Shown here: in pieces, positions 1-12,570 of the stretch | Layout of the letters: each line of letters starts with the position of its first letter | Position numbering within the stretch: position 1 is the stretch's first letter | Assembly (NCBI GenBank): GCA_024138025.1 | Contig: JAMXBD010001376.1 | Span: 62,001 to 126,000 of the forward strand | Source: Combretum micranthum | Taxonomy: Eukaryota; Streptophyta; Magnoliopsida; Myrtales; Combretaceae | DNA length: 64,000 nucleotides | Direction: 5' to 3' | Translations under genes and position numbers: made by a program | The notes under the pieces: model-generated | Database searches by the model: none | What the model saw: only the letters and a program-made list of their open reading frames with translations | Told to the model about the DNA's origin: nothing

Positions 1-418
1 TTGTGTAGTAGAATCTAATGGATTAATTAGTGGTTTTAAAGATTTTAAAACTTAGAAAAGCATTAAGGTCTTTAATAATTTTATATGAATACCCACAAAG
101 CTAATAGTTATTGTAACAAGATAGCAATTTGATCAATGAAACTAGGGTTGATTCAATTTTTCCCACACTTGATCAATATATTTCTTTTAAACACCCTCTC
201 TGCTCTTAGTGATAATCATAATCTAGGCTTTTTAGTATTAATTAGTAATTTCTCTATATTCGATTACCTAAATAATAGTAAAATCTAATACTTGTTTAGT
301 AGTTAAGTAATCCCCATAGGATCAATACTCTATTCGTCATTATATTACTTGATTTGACCCAGTATACTTATTAGAAGAATTCACTTTTATTTTTTTTATA
401 TACATTCGTAGTAGATCA
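1..418 (+). mobile_element. 3' part of a gypsy-type LTR, cut by the window edge
   Basis: This stretch is clearly homologous to the 3' end of the solo LTR at 5772-7457, in the opposite orientation. Shared landmarks include the phrase CATTATATTACTTGATT, the run around TTTATATACATT and the terminal GATCA. The homology stops at 418, which matches the CA end of the other copy. Downstream (419 onward) is a gag gene read on the opposite strand, so this LTR landed inside that gag. The rest, about 1.3 kb if full length, lies left of the window. No coding sequence is visible in it. Confidence 0.7.
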
Positions 419-1490
419 GGGTTAAAGCTAGATTGTTAGAAATTGTTGTTACTCCACCTAAAGTTTGGATGGTCCCTCTATCCAAGATTGTATGTATTAC
501 TGTAAGGGTCATTCTTTTGTCCATTGAAACTATTCACATATTCCATCTTCTTAGAAGTCATGCCTTCAACATTTTGTCTAAAACTACCATCTACGACATT
601 CACTTGGCCAGTACCCAAAGTTATGTTGTCCACCTTCTTACTTAAGGCTTCTATCTTAGAGGTCAAATTTATTACAACATCAAGCTAAAAAACTCCTTTA
701 ATGTTCTCTTTCTTAGCTTTCACATACGACTATTGGTAGTGGTTATTGGTCATGTCCTCAAAAAGGTTCAAACACTCCTCAAGGAATTTGTTACTCAGGT
801 TTCCTCCTGTTGCTACATCAATAAGCTGCCTAGTGCCATAATTTACCCCATTGTAAAAAGTTTGGACCTGGGTCCATTCAAGAAATCCAAGATGTGGGCA
901 TCTACCTAGCAATTCCTTTCACCTCTCGAAAGCTTCATAGAGAGTCTCACATTCCAACTGATGAAAAGAAGCGATTTTGCTCTCAACTTAGCAGTTCTGG
1001 AGGGTAGGAAATACTTCCTCATAAAATTTTCTGCCATTTGTTGTCAAGTGGTTATAGACTATCTAGGCAGACTATTGAGCTATTTATTAGCATTATCCCT
1101 CAAAGAAAAAGGAAACAACCTTAATCTAATAGCATCATCAGAGGCTCCATTGATCTTAAATGTGTCATAGATCTGTAAAAACTATTAAAGGTGAGTGTTT
1201 GGGTCCTCATCCTATAATCCATCAAATTACACATATTGCTGGACCATCTGGATCACATTTGTTTTAACTTTAAAGTTATTAGCTACTATCCTGGGTCTAG
1301 TTATACTCCTATTAGCTCCATCAAAGGTGGCTCTACAAAAATCTATCATGGTTCTAGAAGGATGGTTTACCTTACCTAGGTTATTCTCTTCATTCAGCAT
1401 GTCATTTGGTTCATGAAATTCTTCCCCTGGATTGTTGACCAGGATGACTCTATAGGCCTATTTTGATTTCTTTTCCTTTGTTTCCTAATT
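419..1490 (-). pseudogene. gag of a Ty3/gypsy (Athila-type) retrotransposon, degenerate
   Basis: Read on the minus strand, this encodes a decayed gag structural protein. The N-terminal part (about 1430-1200) matches the conserved start of Athila-type gag, with residues such as SRTMIDFCRATFDGANRS and then TRPRIVANNFKVK. Further on (about 912-730) is the gag-domain signature RCPHLGFLEWTQVQTFYNG followed by a threonine/arginine-isoleucine-aspartate stretch and LFEDMTNNHYQ. The linker near 480 keeps the RDHPNFRWSNN motif. Several stops and frameshifts break it. The C-terminal end is cut off at 418 by the inserted LTR, so protease and polymerase are missing here. Its own 5' LTR is 2221-3754. The family assignment rests on motif recognition. 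Confidence 0.8.
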
Positions 1491-2220
1491 GATGTCCCTA
1501 TTTTATTTGCTTTGAGGTCAAGGTGAATAAGGTGTGAGATTTTATTCTAGTCATAATTCTACATTATTATTATGAAAGAATTGGTCTACAGCAAGCCTAT
1601 TAACAAAAGAACAGAACACCAACTATATTACAACAATAGAACTAAAAATATAACATTAACTAAATATACAGATAAAGAATAAAAGAATTAAAGAATTATG
1701 CAAAAAACAAAACAAACAAAAAGAATTATAAAACGAAAAGACTATACAAGCATATTTACAAACAAAAAAGAGGTATGTACAACAAGAAACTATAAACAAA
1801 ATAGGATATATACAAAAATATTTACAAATGTACAAAAAAAAAAGAATATCTACATAAATAGAAAATAAACAAAAAAAAAAAGGTTAGTACTATAAACAAA
1901 AATATTTACATAAAAAACTAAAATGATATTTGCAGAAAAAGGTAAAGATAAATGTATAGGAAAAACTAAGAAAAACAAACAAAAAGCGAAAAATTATTTG
2001 CACTATTCATAGGGTTAGCAACTAATCTAATAGATGCTAAGCCTTCAAATATTGTTTCGTTGAGCTTCATTTTCATGAATTCGACTCCTATCCCTAGTAA
2101 TAACACCAGAAAATGCTTAGGTGTGTGTGGATCATGTTACAAAACTCGAAGTTGAAGTATTTCAAAATTTTATAAAAAGCTGATAAGTTCTATTCAATTT
2201 CGGTTCCAATCACCAACATT
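1491..2220 (-). other. Untranslated leader of the gypsy element whose LTR is 2221-3754
   Basis: No gene seen. On the minus strand this lies between the 5' LTR and gag, where these elements carry a long untranslated leader. The part from about 1620 to 2000 is strongly A-rich on the plus strand, with repeated AAAACAAACAAA-type words. A weak primer-binding-site candidate (minus strand, TGGTGATTGGAACCG) sits at about 2199-2213, next to the LTR end. It is too diverged from the Asp-tRNA type to be certain. Confidence 0.5.
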
Positions 2221-3754
2221 AGGCAAGTGCACCTACTGAAGTAGCATAGAAAATATTAGGTCATATTTCTTGGGGATCGTGAGCACCTACATTACTTTCT
2301 TATCATCTATTATCTAGCCAAAAAAAAATTAGTAGAGCATAATAAAAACAAAAGCTAAACTAAGGTTAATGCATATATACATGTTTTTAGGGTAAAATTA
2401 AAGATAAGTTTCCAAAATGCAAGATGAGACTTAGGATTTGCTTTACCAAGTCTTTATTATGTGATTACTCAATGAACTCAGAGAGTTCTTGCTAGTGTAT
2501 TTGCACCGTCAAACTAACAAAAGTTAGTTAAATCCTCTCTTAAGTTTAGAAACTCTTGATCTAGATCAGGCTACTAGAATCTTTTCACAAGTATCAACAA
2601 TCTGTGTCCGTATAAAGTTTAAGAATCAACCCATTTTAGAAATTAGAAAACAATTGACAGAAAGTTTCACCATCCCCCTTTTAAGGTGATTATGAACAAC
2701 TTCATTAGTAGCCTATATCTATTTAAAAGAATGACCTCTCAATCTATTCAATTAAAATCAAACATAGATCTAAAAGGTACACCATACGTTTAGACCTGCG
2801 AAATTAAATTCGAGCTACTAATTACAAAATCTTAGTCAATATCCAATTAAAAATGCATTTGAAATCACATGAATCAGGTATAACATTCACAAAGCCTAAG
2901 TTAAGGAGATTATTTCTCCACAGATTTGGACATTAAGCATAGATTCAAAAGAAATAATATGAAGTTAGAGGTATTACAAATTAAGCTTAGAATCTTGTAA
3001 ATACCAAAAATGTATTAAAATGATTTTACCTAGAAAACTTTGAAATTCCCTAACAAGAAGAAACAATTCTTTCACTAAAAATTTCTGACTCTATTCTACG
3101 TTAGTAATTTGTTACATATGGTACTCTTTTTTTTGGGCCGTCTGTTTACATTCAGTCATAGGCTATAGGTACATAAATCATGAAAATTTTACTCACTAAA
3201 GTGGCAGATTCTTTATAATAGAAATTCGTCTTTATTCTCACGTATGTGCATAGAGCGAGCTCATTAATGTTACCTAGACAGGGTAACTTTTTGCACGTCA
3301 GATCTAAGGCTCGAAGTTTGGTCACGGTTTAAGTTTTATCTTTCTTCAAAGGCTCAAATTTTAACTTATCTTCAATCATAGGTATAATCTAGGTCTCGAC
3401 TTTATGGTACGACTGAAGTTGTATCATGAAGTCTAAGGCTTAATCACCTCATTGTAAGTCAACGTTAACCGAGGTCATGTCGATGCCTCGATTTTAGGCA
3501 CGACTAGAGACTTTGCCTCGAAATTCTACCCTCAAAAAACATTTCTAATGACCTTCATAGCAATCCATCTTTAAGTTTTATTGTTATTTTGCTCTAAATC
3601 TAATCTAAAACAATTTGTTTCTTCTTTTCTTGATTTTTAGGGCTAAAAAACAACATTTAAGCAGTAAAAGCGCAAAATTCATAGGAATTTATCTAAAATG
3701 AATCAAATTAAGCCTAAATTCCTATGACTGAAATAGAGTAAAACAGACTTATCA
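2221..3754 (-). mobile_element. 5' LTR of a nested gypsy element (about 1.5 kb)
   Basis: On the minus strand the LTR starts with TGATAAGTCTG at 3754, the same TGATAA start as the LTRs at 9461-10836 and 5772-7457. It ends near 2221 just before the leader. Its start cuts directly into the RNase H reading frame of the older Athila-type element, which stops being recognisable at 3757. Within it, 3290-3540 is richer in CG-containing words (variants of TCGA, CACGA and CCTCG), unlike the AT-rich flanks. The 3' boundary is approximate because the CA terminus has decayed. Confidence 0.65.
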
Positions 3755-3756
3755 TT

Positions 3757-5766
3757 AATTTGGGCTTAGCATTGGTCTTAGATAATAAGAACTTCAAAGC
3801 AAAGTGATCTGCATACACAACAACTTTAGACAAAATAAAGTAAGGTCTAAATTTGTCAAAAGCAAACACTATCACCGACAATTCTTTTTCTATCGCAATG
3901 TAGTCTTCTTAAGCATTATTGATTATCTCACTAGCATGGTATATTGGTTGGAAATGCTTTTCATGTCTTTTCCCTAGGACAACTCCTATTGCAAAGTCAC
4001 TCACATCATACATAAGCTTAAAAGGAAGGCTCTAGTCTGGAGTTATCATAATGGGAGCGTTTTTTAGCTTCCCCTTTAAAAGATTGAAGGCATGTATGCA
4101 CTCTCGATCAAAATCAAAGGCCACACCTTTCTTTAAGAGTCTTGTAAAGGGGTAAGAAATCTTGGAGAAGTCTTTTATGAATCGCTGATAAAAGGCGATG
4201 AGCCTAAGGAAGCTCCTGATGGCCTTCACTGATGTTGGAGGTGGCAATCTTGCAATTACATCTACCTTAGATCTATCTACTTTGATCCCCTTTTGTGAAA
4301 CCTTGTGCCTAAGCACAATACCTTCTCTGATAAAGTAGCACTTTTCCCAATTAAGTACTAAGTTAGTCTCTTCACAACAGATCAAGACTTTCTCTAAATC
4401 AGCCAAGCAATCATCAAATGAGTCCTCGAAGATCGAGAAATCATCCATAAAAACCTTAATTATCTTTTCCACCAAGTCGTCAAAGATTCCTAACATGCAC
4501 CACTAGAATGTAGCTAGTGCATTGCAGAGCCCAAAGAGCATCCTCCTATAGGCCTAAGTGCCATAGGAACATGTGAATATTGTTTTCTCCTAGTCCTTTA
4601 GGACAACAAGTATTTGAAAGTACCCAAACATGCCATCAAGATAGCAATAAGACATATGTTCAGAAAGCCTCTCTAACATCTGGTTAACAAATGGTAGAGG
4701 GAAATGGTCCTTTGTGGTGGCTTCGTTTAGCTTTTTGTAATCTATACATACCCACCATCTAGCCACAATTCTCATCAGCATCAGTTCATTCTTCTCATTA
4801 GGGACCACAATTATCCCTCCCTTCTTGGGTACTATTTATGTCAGGTGAACCTAGGAGCTATCAGATATTAGATATATCATTCTAGCATCAAAAAGCTTCA
4901 CTTCCCCCTTCTTAACCACTTCCTTCATATTTAGGTTTAGCTTTCTTTGAGGTTGTACAACATGCTTATACCCTTCTAATAATAAAACTTTGTGGGTGCA
5001 AAAAGATGGATTGATACATTTGATGTTAGAGATCTTCCAAGCGATGGCTTACTTGTGTGCCTTGAAGACCACTGGCAGTTGTTGTTTCTGTTCACATGAT
5101 AAATCTGAGGCAATGATCACCAATAGCTTGGAGTCCTTCTCTAGAAAAGCATATTCAAGGTAATCTGGTAATTGCTTCATTTCAAGAATTGACAACTCTT
5201 CAATTGAAGTTTTAGCCATGCCTCAGTGTCTTTTCTCAGTTCTTCGAACCCGTTCTGAGGTGTAATATATTCTTTGGCTTCCACTTCTACTATGATAGCT
5301 TCAGCAACATGGTTCTCCAATTTTTTCCCTACATCTTGAGTCAAACTCAATGCCACTCCATTTTTAGATAGAATTCCTTCAATATGTTGAGCTACTAAGA
5401 AATCCACAATATATATAGAGTAGCATGAGTCATGAGATCCCATCCGATGTTTTAAAGCTGTAACAACTGTCACCACTAAGTCCTTATCTCCTACTCTAAG
5501 GGTGAGTTTTCCTTCTTCAACATCTATAACTGCTTTAGCTGTAGTAAGGAAGGGTCCACATAGAATCAAAGGCACATCCCCATCTTCATCCATGTCAAAT
5601 ATCACAAAGTCCATAATGGTAAATAAAATTCCTGACCTTTGCCAAGATATCTTCAATAATTCCTCTAAGGATCTTTGCGTAACGATCAACTAGCTATAGA
5701 CTCATGTGAATAAGGCAGGGTTTTACTAGGCCCAATTTCTTGAAAAAGGAGTAAAGCATAAGATTG
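3757..5766 (-). pseudogene. Protease, reverse transcriptase and RNase H of an Athila-type gypsy element
   Basis: Read on the minus strand, this is the middle of a pol polyprotein. Order: second half of the aspartic protease (5766-5177), with VPLILCGPFLTTAKAVIDVE matching the usual VPIILGRPFLATARA and one Gly-to-Cys change. The RT N-terminal half (4808-4590) contains WWVCIDYKKLNEATTKDHFP and a CYLDGMFGYFQI version of the FLDGYSGYNQI motif. The RT C-terminal half (4496-4032) keeps the catalytic FMDD box and IRSFLRLIAFYQRFIKDFS. RNase H (about 4031-3757) shows LMYDVSDFAIGVVLG and KVVVYADH. Stops (for example about 4500 and 5700) and frameshifts make it non-functional. The protease active-site half is separated by the solo LTR 5772-7457, and RNase H is cut by the LTR at 3754. 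Integrase is absent. Confidence 0.85.
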
Positions 5767-5771
5767 ACACT

Positions 5772-7457
5772 TGATCCGCTACAAATGTATATAAAAAATA
5801 AATGCAAATATTGCCAGCAAGTATATTAGATCGAATCAAGTAATATAATGATGAATAAGATATCATTCCCATGAGGATTATTTAATTACTAGATAGATAT
5901 TAGTATCTAATATTATTCAGGAAATAGATTCGAGATAATTAACTACTTAACAACTAATTTAACTTAACCTAGATTATCAATCAACGCAAAGAGAAAGTGT
6001 TTGTGAACTATACCAATTGAATGTGGAAAAACAGAATCCATCCTAGTTTCACTAATCAGGTTGCCATCATATTATAATAATCTTTAACTATGTGGATATC
6101 TATATGAAATCATCAAATCCTTTCAATCCTTTTTCAAGTTTTAAAATCTTAAAAACCCCAAATCAATTCATCAACTTCCGTTATGTAAATTGATAGTGGA
6201 ATCTAATTTACAATCATAAACCTTTTGATTCTATGATTGACTAATGTCCTAGATTAATATCCCCTAATCCCTTAGTGAAAAATTAACCAAAAACATTGCA
6301 TTCGTTCCAGAGGAAATTTTCTAATTAGATCAAACAACCCAGCTCCTGCATATATCATTCAGTCTTAATTAAGGACTCCTATAAACCCTAATTTCTCTTC
6401 CAAGTCATTGAGGTTATTATAAACCCTAATTTAATCAAGAAACATGATTTATAGAATAGGAATCACAATATGAATATTCCACTCATCTAACAATTCTATA
6501 ATATGACTAAAATCATCATCTTAGCTAATCTAGGATTTCATCATATTCCCATAGAAATGACTTCGAACGTTATGAATATAATAGCATAATCATAGATCAA
6601 GTAAGTAATTACAATAGAACTCATGTTTAACAATAAGATCAAGAAATTGAATTGCATAAAAGAATTAAGTTTAGACCATAGATCATCAATCTAATTAACA
6701 TAAACATGAATCCTAGATGCAAAACTTCCACAAGAACTTCAAGTACAATACTTTCTAAAATTTCCAAGATGATTATAAGCTCTTTAGTCAATAAACAATA
6801 TAAGCATGAATAACTCTCTCTAAAGACTATCAAAGATCTCTAATTCTATTCTAAGATCTATTTTAAAATTGGGGGTTGTTTTTTTTCCTCAACTCAAGAA
6901 AAGCAAGGAAAATTCGCATCATTCCAAGCTTATCCAACAATGGCTTTTGAAAAACATGTAGGCTAGAGGCAAAGCCGACAACTTTTCTTCTTTAATGGCC
7001 AGCTTTCATCTTACGCCGGTCGAAAGGCTACGGCCTTGATCATTATGGTATCGACCTTGCATGAAAGCTGTCTATCAAAGCTAGTTGTGTTGCATTATGA
7101 ATGTCCGTTTTTGGTAAAGGCCGTCTCCTAATTCGGCAGCCTGATCATGAAATGGCTGGTATAGCTTAATTTTCTACTGAAGGTAGTTCCAATGCTAATC
7201 ACTGATGTTGTAGGCCAGCATAGCTAGGCAGGCCATAAGCTAGTAGCCTTCTTTCCTCCATTTTAAACTTTCACTTTCCACTTCTTTTTGTTTGCTCAAA
7301 AATCCTCTAAGTTGCTTGAAATTGTATGATAAGTCTTCAAAGATCTAAAATATCACAATAAGTGCAAATAAATACCATTTCCTTAAGATTTCTATAAAAT
7401 CAATAATAATTAAATATGATTCGTATAATAAAAAGTAAATAAAATATGTCTTTATCA
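5772..7457 (-). mobile_element. Solo LTR (1,686 bp) inserted in the protease active site of the Athila-type element
   Basis: On the minus strand it starts TGATAAAGAC (7457) and ends GCGGATCA (5772), giving TG...CA termini. The flanking 5-mers on the plus strand are ACACT (5767-5771) and ATACT (7458-7462), a 5-bp target duplication with one mismatch. The protease frame before it ends in DLGAS, and the frame after it resumes with SSVNLM. The insertion therefore lies inside the conserved D-L-G-A-S-V-N active-site segment. No internal coding region or second LTR is present, which fits a solo LTR left by recombination. The block from 6990 to 7240 is richer in CG than its surroundings. Confidence 0.8.
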
Positions 7458-7463
7458 ATACTT

Positions 7464-9321
7464 GCTCCTAGATCAACTAAGGCATTGTCCATAGATAGAT
7501 CTCCTACTACAGATAGGATGGTGAAGCTCCAAGATTCTTTAATTCTTTAGGAAATTTATTTTGAATAATTGAGGAGCAATTTGCTCCTACTTCAATTATA
7601 GATATGTCCTCCGACTTTCTCTTGTTAGATATGAGTTCCTTAAGGAATTTTACATATTTAGGCATCTGAGAGAGTGCTCCAACAAATTGTATATTTATGT
7701 GGAGCTATTTAAACAGGTCTAGAAATTTACCAAACTGTTTCTTATCTTTGCTCTAGTGGAGATAGGCAGGATATAATATCTTGGGCACATACTCTCTCAC
7801 TAGGGGTAACTCTCCTCTAGTTTAGGCTCTAATTCTCTTCAATTTTCTTCCCAGGTTCCTTCTCGCTTCTACCCTGTAATTCCTTCCCACTCCTCGGACT
7901 AATAACTTGGGATTGTTCCATTAGGTTATGCTTAGTATTGTTAGGGAGTGAGCCCGGTTGTCGATCAAAAAGCCTTTTAGCCAATTGGCCTTGCTTTTCC
8001 AGCTTGTGAATTGATGCCTCATGATTCTGATGATGTACATCAGAGCTCTAGATAAACTGTGTCATCAAGTCCTCTAGATTGGACTTCTTTTCTTGTTAAG
8101 GGGGTTGATTATAAGACTATGGCATCTATTGATATGGTGGCAACTATGGCTTCTGAAACCCAAGTGGAAAATTTGATCTCTATGTTCTAATTGCCCTAGG
8201 AGAAATTAGGATGATTTCTCTAACCCAAATGGATTATTTTGTTGTTTGTTACCCAAATAATCTACCTGCTTAGTCTGCTCTTCATAGAAACCACTACCAC
8301 TGGGCTCTTCATACTAAAAGGGTGATTGTGGATTGTTGAAGATCATAACCTATTTACTCAATGCATCCATCTTGGTAATAAGGTAGCCAGTACAACTACC
8401 TCATGTGACCCTCCAACTTTTTGTTTCCCCTTATTGTTGCCCCATTGGTAGTTGTTTCTTACCATGTCTTCAAACAAATTGAGAAATTCCTCTAAGGTCT
8501 TAAAGTTCGGGGTACCACTAGCTGACGCATCAACCAACGACTGGGTGATTTAGTTGAGCCCATTATAAATGTCTACACTTGCATCCATGGTGGCAACTAG
8601 TGGTGTAGGCACTTTCTTAGTAGCTCCTATCTTTGCCAAGCATCATATAAGGTCTCGGCATCATTTTGGACAAAAGGATGCTCTGAAGCTTAGCAATCTT
8701 ACATGGTAGGAAAAATTCATCTAAAAATTACTTAATAGTATCATCCCATGTAATCAAAGCTCTAGGACCTAATGCTATCATCCAATTCCTTACTTTCCTT
8801 CTCAATGTGAAAGGGAACAATCCAGTGGATATTGCATCTTCTGGCACCCTATTGTTCTTGCAAGTCCTATAGAGTTCTAGGAAAGTTTAAATGTAAGCAT
8901 GGGGGTCTTCGTCTGTTAAACTATCAAACTGACAGTATAGCTGTAACAACTCAATTAATACACCATTTATCTTGAAGTTATTTACATCAATTAGTGATTC
9001 AACAATTGTAAGAGTTGTGCTTTCTAGTGTTAACCTTACATAGTCCATGTTTGTTTTTGGTAGATCTTAATCTGCCATGATTGCTTCCTGGACTTCCTCT
9101 TCACTACCTTCTAATGAATGCAATAACTCCAGGTTAGAACTCTTCTTTTCAAAATCCTCTTCTTTCAACTTATCTTTAGGCTTTAGATCCAATGCTTCCT
9201 TCTCAGTACCTAACTGCCTAGACGTATTAGCAGTTGCATTCCTTAACCTTTTGTGAAATGTTTTCTCAATCTCTAGATCTAGCTCGAGAATTTTCAATAA
9301 AGAACTTCTGGTCATGCACAA
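7464..9321 (-). pseudogene. gag and start of protease of the Athila-type gypsy element
   Basis: The minus-strand frame opens at 9321 with an ATG about 120 bp after the primer-binding site and runs 84 codons (9321-9067). It then continues through stops and frameshifts. Recognisable gag segments include residues like LLQLYCQFDSLTDEDPHAYI (about 8960-8900), GLFPFTLRRKVRNWMIALGP and ALITWDDTIK (about 8830-8710). The part near 7464 reads DNALVDLGAS, the protease active site, where the solo LTR interrupts it. The acidic/lysine-rich N-terminal segment is typical of gag linkers and has no assigned function. The gene is non-functional. Confidence 0.75.
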
Positions 9322-9440
9322 TAAGAGATAACAAGTGGATTAGAGTTGTATAATGTAATCTGGAGGAGAAAGAGATAAATTAAAAATAAATAAATGGCTA
9401 AAGTAATAGCTACTTAAGCTTTCCTAATATTTTTAGATCT

Positions 9441-9455
9441 TCGGTTACGACGCCA
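9441..9455 (-). other. Primer-binding site of the Athila-type element
   Basis: The minus strand reads TGGCGTCGTAACCGA, five bases after the LTR end. It matches the Asp-tRNA-type primer site (TGGCGCCGTTGCCGGGG) common in Athila-type gypsy elements, with a few substitutions. It fixes the orientation of the element and the inner end of its 5' LTR. Confidence 0.75.
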
Positions 9456-9460
9456 AAACT

Positions 9461-10836
9461 TGTTGCTTGCTCTTCGATCTTATCAAGAATAATAAATAAA
9501 TAAAAACCTATTATAATCATATGATCTAATAAAGGCAAGAGTACCTACTTTGCAGTATAAAATTAATTGCGGGCATCGTCCTCAATTATCTATGGGCAAG
9601 TATCAATATTTCCCTTTTACTACTAGCTAACCTAACTTATGAAGATGAGTATACTAATTCTAATTTACTAATTATTATTAAACTAACAGCTAAAGGACCT
9701 TAACTAGAGATATGAGTACTTTTCTTGATTTTTAATCAATTCACAAATGATGCCCCTAATTTTGATCCACGTTAAACCTCATTTCTTATAATAAGAGTCA
9801 ATTAATGATTAATTGAGTCTTAAACTACAGGATCTCTTGATTAAACTAATTACTCTCTTCAAGTTTATTGATTCTTAATCCTGTATAAGATAGTGGGAAT
9901 ATCTTCCTTCACTAACGCCAAATGTAAAATTGCATGAAATTCATGAACCCTAAATAAGATTGGATATTTATTATAAAAATCCGATGTCTCTCTATGTCTA
10001 GGTGAGATATGCAAATTCTTTATTCATTGATGATCTATCCTATTAGTTGAAATGTCTTTTTAACTAACAAGAATCAAACATGCAATAATTTTGGCCGTAA
10101 ATTATCACAAGAACAATAATATCACACGAATAAACTCAAGACATCAACCTTCCATTAATCAATAGAAATTCAATGCATGGTTTAAGGTTTCACAAAACCT
10201 AGGCATAAGAAATCTACTCTTCCATGGAATAAACAATGAAAACAAGCTATCTAAAAGATTTTAGAGATATCATGATTGATAAAACCCTTGGAAATAATCG
10301 TTTGTGACTGCAAATGTTTTTGTAGCAATTCTCCCTTGAAAAATTCTCCAAGACACGTCCTTTAGAGCTCAGGAACGGAATATTAATCATTCATTCCTCA
10401 AAATAACAAAACAAAGTGCTATTTATAGTCTGTCAAACGTACATGAACCCCCTATTCGACTCGTGTACATGGGTCATGTACATTAGAACAAAGCAGAAAT
10501 TCTTCGCTTATTAATCATACATGACTTCGACGTACACTACTTGTGTACTTAGGTTGTGTACCTAGGTTGTGTGCCCTAGAAATCCAATTTTTCCTCTTGT
10601 TGTGCTCTAATACTTGTACACTGGTCGTGTACTCCTTATAGTGTACTTCTAACTTTGCAACAAAAGCTCTAAACTTCATCAAATCTTTGCATGTTGCATC
10701 ATTAATCTTTTAAAAAGTTCAATTACTCCTCATTTAGCCCTGAAATAAACAATTCATTCAATAAGTATCCTTTTCTTTAGTTGATCAATAAAATATCAAT
10801 AAGATAAAATTATTGAGGGTCTTAGGACACTTATCA
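9461..10836 (-). mobile_element. 5' LTR of the Athila-type gypsy element (1,376 bp)
   Basis: On the minus strand the LTR starts TGATAAGTGTCC at 10836 and ends GCAACA at 9461, followed by the primer-binding site and gag. At 10430-10640 it carries a cluster of GTACAC/GTGTAC words (for example CGTGTACATGGGTCATGTAC) forming several short palindromes. The matching 3' LTR is not in the window because later insertions removed or displaced the 3' half. Confidence 0.75.
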
Positions 10837-10841
10837 TTGTC

Positions 10842-11716
10842 TATAGCTAGGGGCATTCACCATTTCATCAACATCTACTTCGATGTCATCTAGATCACTC
10901 TTAAATTCTAGGTTTGACAAGAAGCCAGAATCATGATCTGACTCCTCATATTTAGCTTTGGTTTCATAAACTTCTTCCATTTATAGGTTATCATTTAGTT
11001 CAAAGTTATAATATAAGGCTTGAATCAGATTTTGAATCACTATCATCTTTACTTGACTTATGATTTCTATTAATCCTCCTTACTTTGTTTTCTACCTCCT
11101 CATAAGTATCTGCCTTCACAAGAATACCCTTCTAGGTCTCCATTGCCAAACATATTTTGGATACCATCTATCTGTCCTTCTACTTCCCACCACATATAGA
11201 TAAGCTACCGGAGGGTGTTCTTTATGTCTATCAAATCGAGACACAAACATGATTTTGGCACTTCCACAAACTCGTGCTGAATTTGGTAAAAATCCTCCAA
11301 AAGCAGGATAGCCAAGTAGTATTATAATCTCTTCCTAAATCTTTAACTATCTTATTCAAAGCATCTAGGCACTCCTCAATCAAACCGATCCACCATCTTC
11401 TTACAATCTGGTCAACTATCTTCTAAATGTGTGCCCAATCAAATTTCTTAACCAACCTTTGTAATCTCATCCATAGGTCTCTCGTTATCCTTCATTCGGC
11501 ACGCATGCCACTCCTTTTGAATAGTGTCAGCATAATTTTGTGGAGGAATTATTATGAAATTTTGTTAGTCTTTTATCATATAGAATTTTCTTCTTTTTAT
11601 TTAATTTTAAGGTACTCTTGCATTTTCAAAACTAATAAGTCTATAGGTTGGATTGCCACCTAAAATCGTCTCGCTTAAAGTTGTTAGTTGATCATATTTT
11701 GGGTCTTTTTACAAGG
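10842..11716 (-). other. Decayed coding-like stretch, not recognised
   Basis: On the minus strand, short open runs occur in shifting frames. One near 11290-11130 is about 60 codons and includes FGGFLPNSARVCGSAKIM. Another near 10990-10845 begins MEEVYETKAKYEESDHDSG and is acidic. They resemble eroded retroelement coding sequence by base composition, but I cannot name a domain. The stretch lies between the Athila LTR and the 3.7 kb solo LTR. It may be the interior of the copia-type element whose LTR is at 16257-17884. Confidence 0.3.
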
Positions 11717-12563
11717 GTGTTTGTAAACCCTGTTTTCTCAAGCCTTAACCTTAAGCCGAAAAGTCAATCGGAGACCTTAAGTCAACGGATCTTGAGTAAA
11801 ACCCTACAGTTTAGATCTGGCAAACCCGAGTTCGTAAACCGAGGAGTTGAAAAATAATTAAAGTGTTTAGAATAGTCCGTAATAATATTTGATTTATTAA
11901 AAATATCAGATTGGTTTATTTTCGGCTTATTTCGTACCCGTTTGGATATTGCTTTGGAAAGCGTGTCCCGGGGCTCGAAAAATTAAAAATATATCATTAA
12001 TATTTTTAGACTCTTATTTTTATAAGGATTTCAAAAATATCAAGTTTATAATTTTTCGGATTTTAAAAATATCAGTTATAGCTAATATAAGCTTATTTTA
12101 CTCTTATCGGTAACTTAATTGTTGAATTTCTAAAAATAATTCAATTGATTATTTTATTTAAATCATAAAAATTCTGCCACTTATTTAAAAATATTTTTCT
12201 TAATTTTATTTTATATATTTCTTATTCAAAAGATACTTTTTCAACCCATACCTCAAGTGCACATCCATTATTATTACTACACATTATTATATTTTCTTTT
12301 GCTTTTTCTTACTCTTCATTTTCCCAAGATGGCAGCTGACCATCCCCTAAAAATCAGCCACTTTTCCTTATTTTTAATCATTTATTTGATATTTTAAAGT
12401 CTCTTTTAGTTAGAAATGGAAGCTACAAGTTACACTTTCAAAATTACAAATTACAACTCAACTAAATCACCTCCCCTACACTACTTGAATTCACGCCAGC
12501 TTGTACCCCAGCAGTTGCCTTGGTTTTTATTTTTTATATTATTTATTAATACACTCCACTCTC

Positions 12564-12570
12564 TATTTAA
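12564..12570 (+). promoter_or_regulatory. TATA-like box of solo LTR copy 1
   Basis: The heptamer TATTTAA lies about 840 bp into the LTR. It is followed within 30-100 bp by CT-rich sequence (CTTCTCTCTTTCACC and similar), as in plant core promoters with a pyrimidine-rich start region. Copies 2 and 3 have a better TATAAATA at the equivalent place. The activity of this copy is unknown. Confidence 0.35.

Noticed and set aside
5772..7457. Interpretation as a Mutator-like element with a 9-bp duplication (GGAGCAAGT/GGATCAAGT)
   Set aside because: The copy at 1-418 shows that the element itself ends in GATCA, which leaves a 5-bp duplication and TG...CA ends, as for an LTR.
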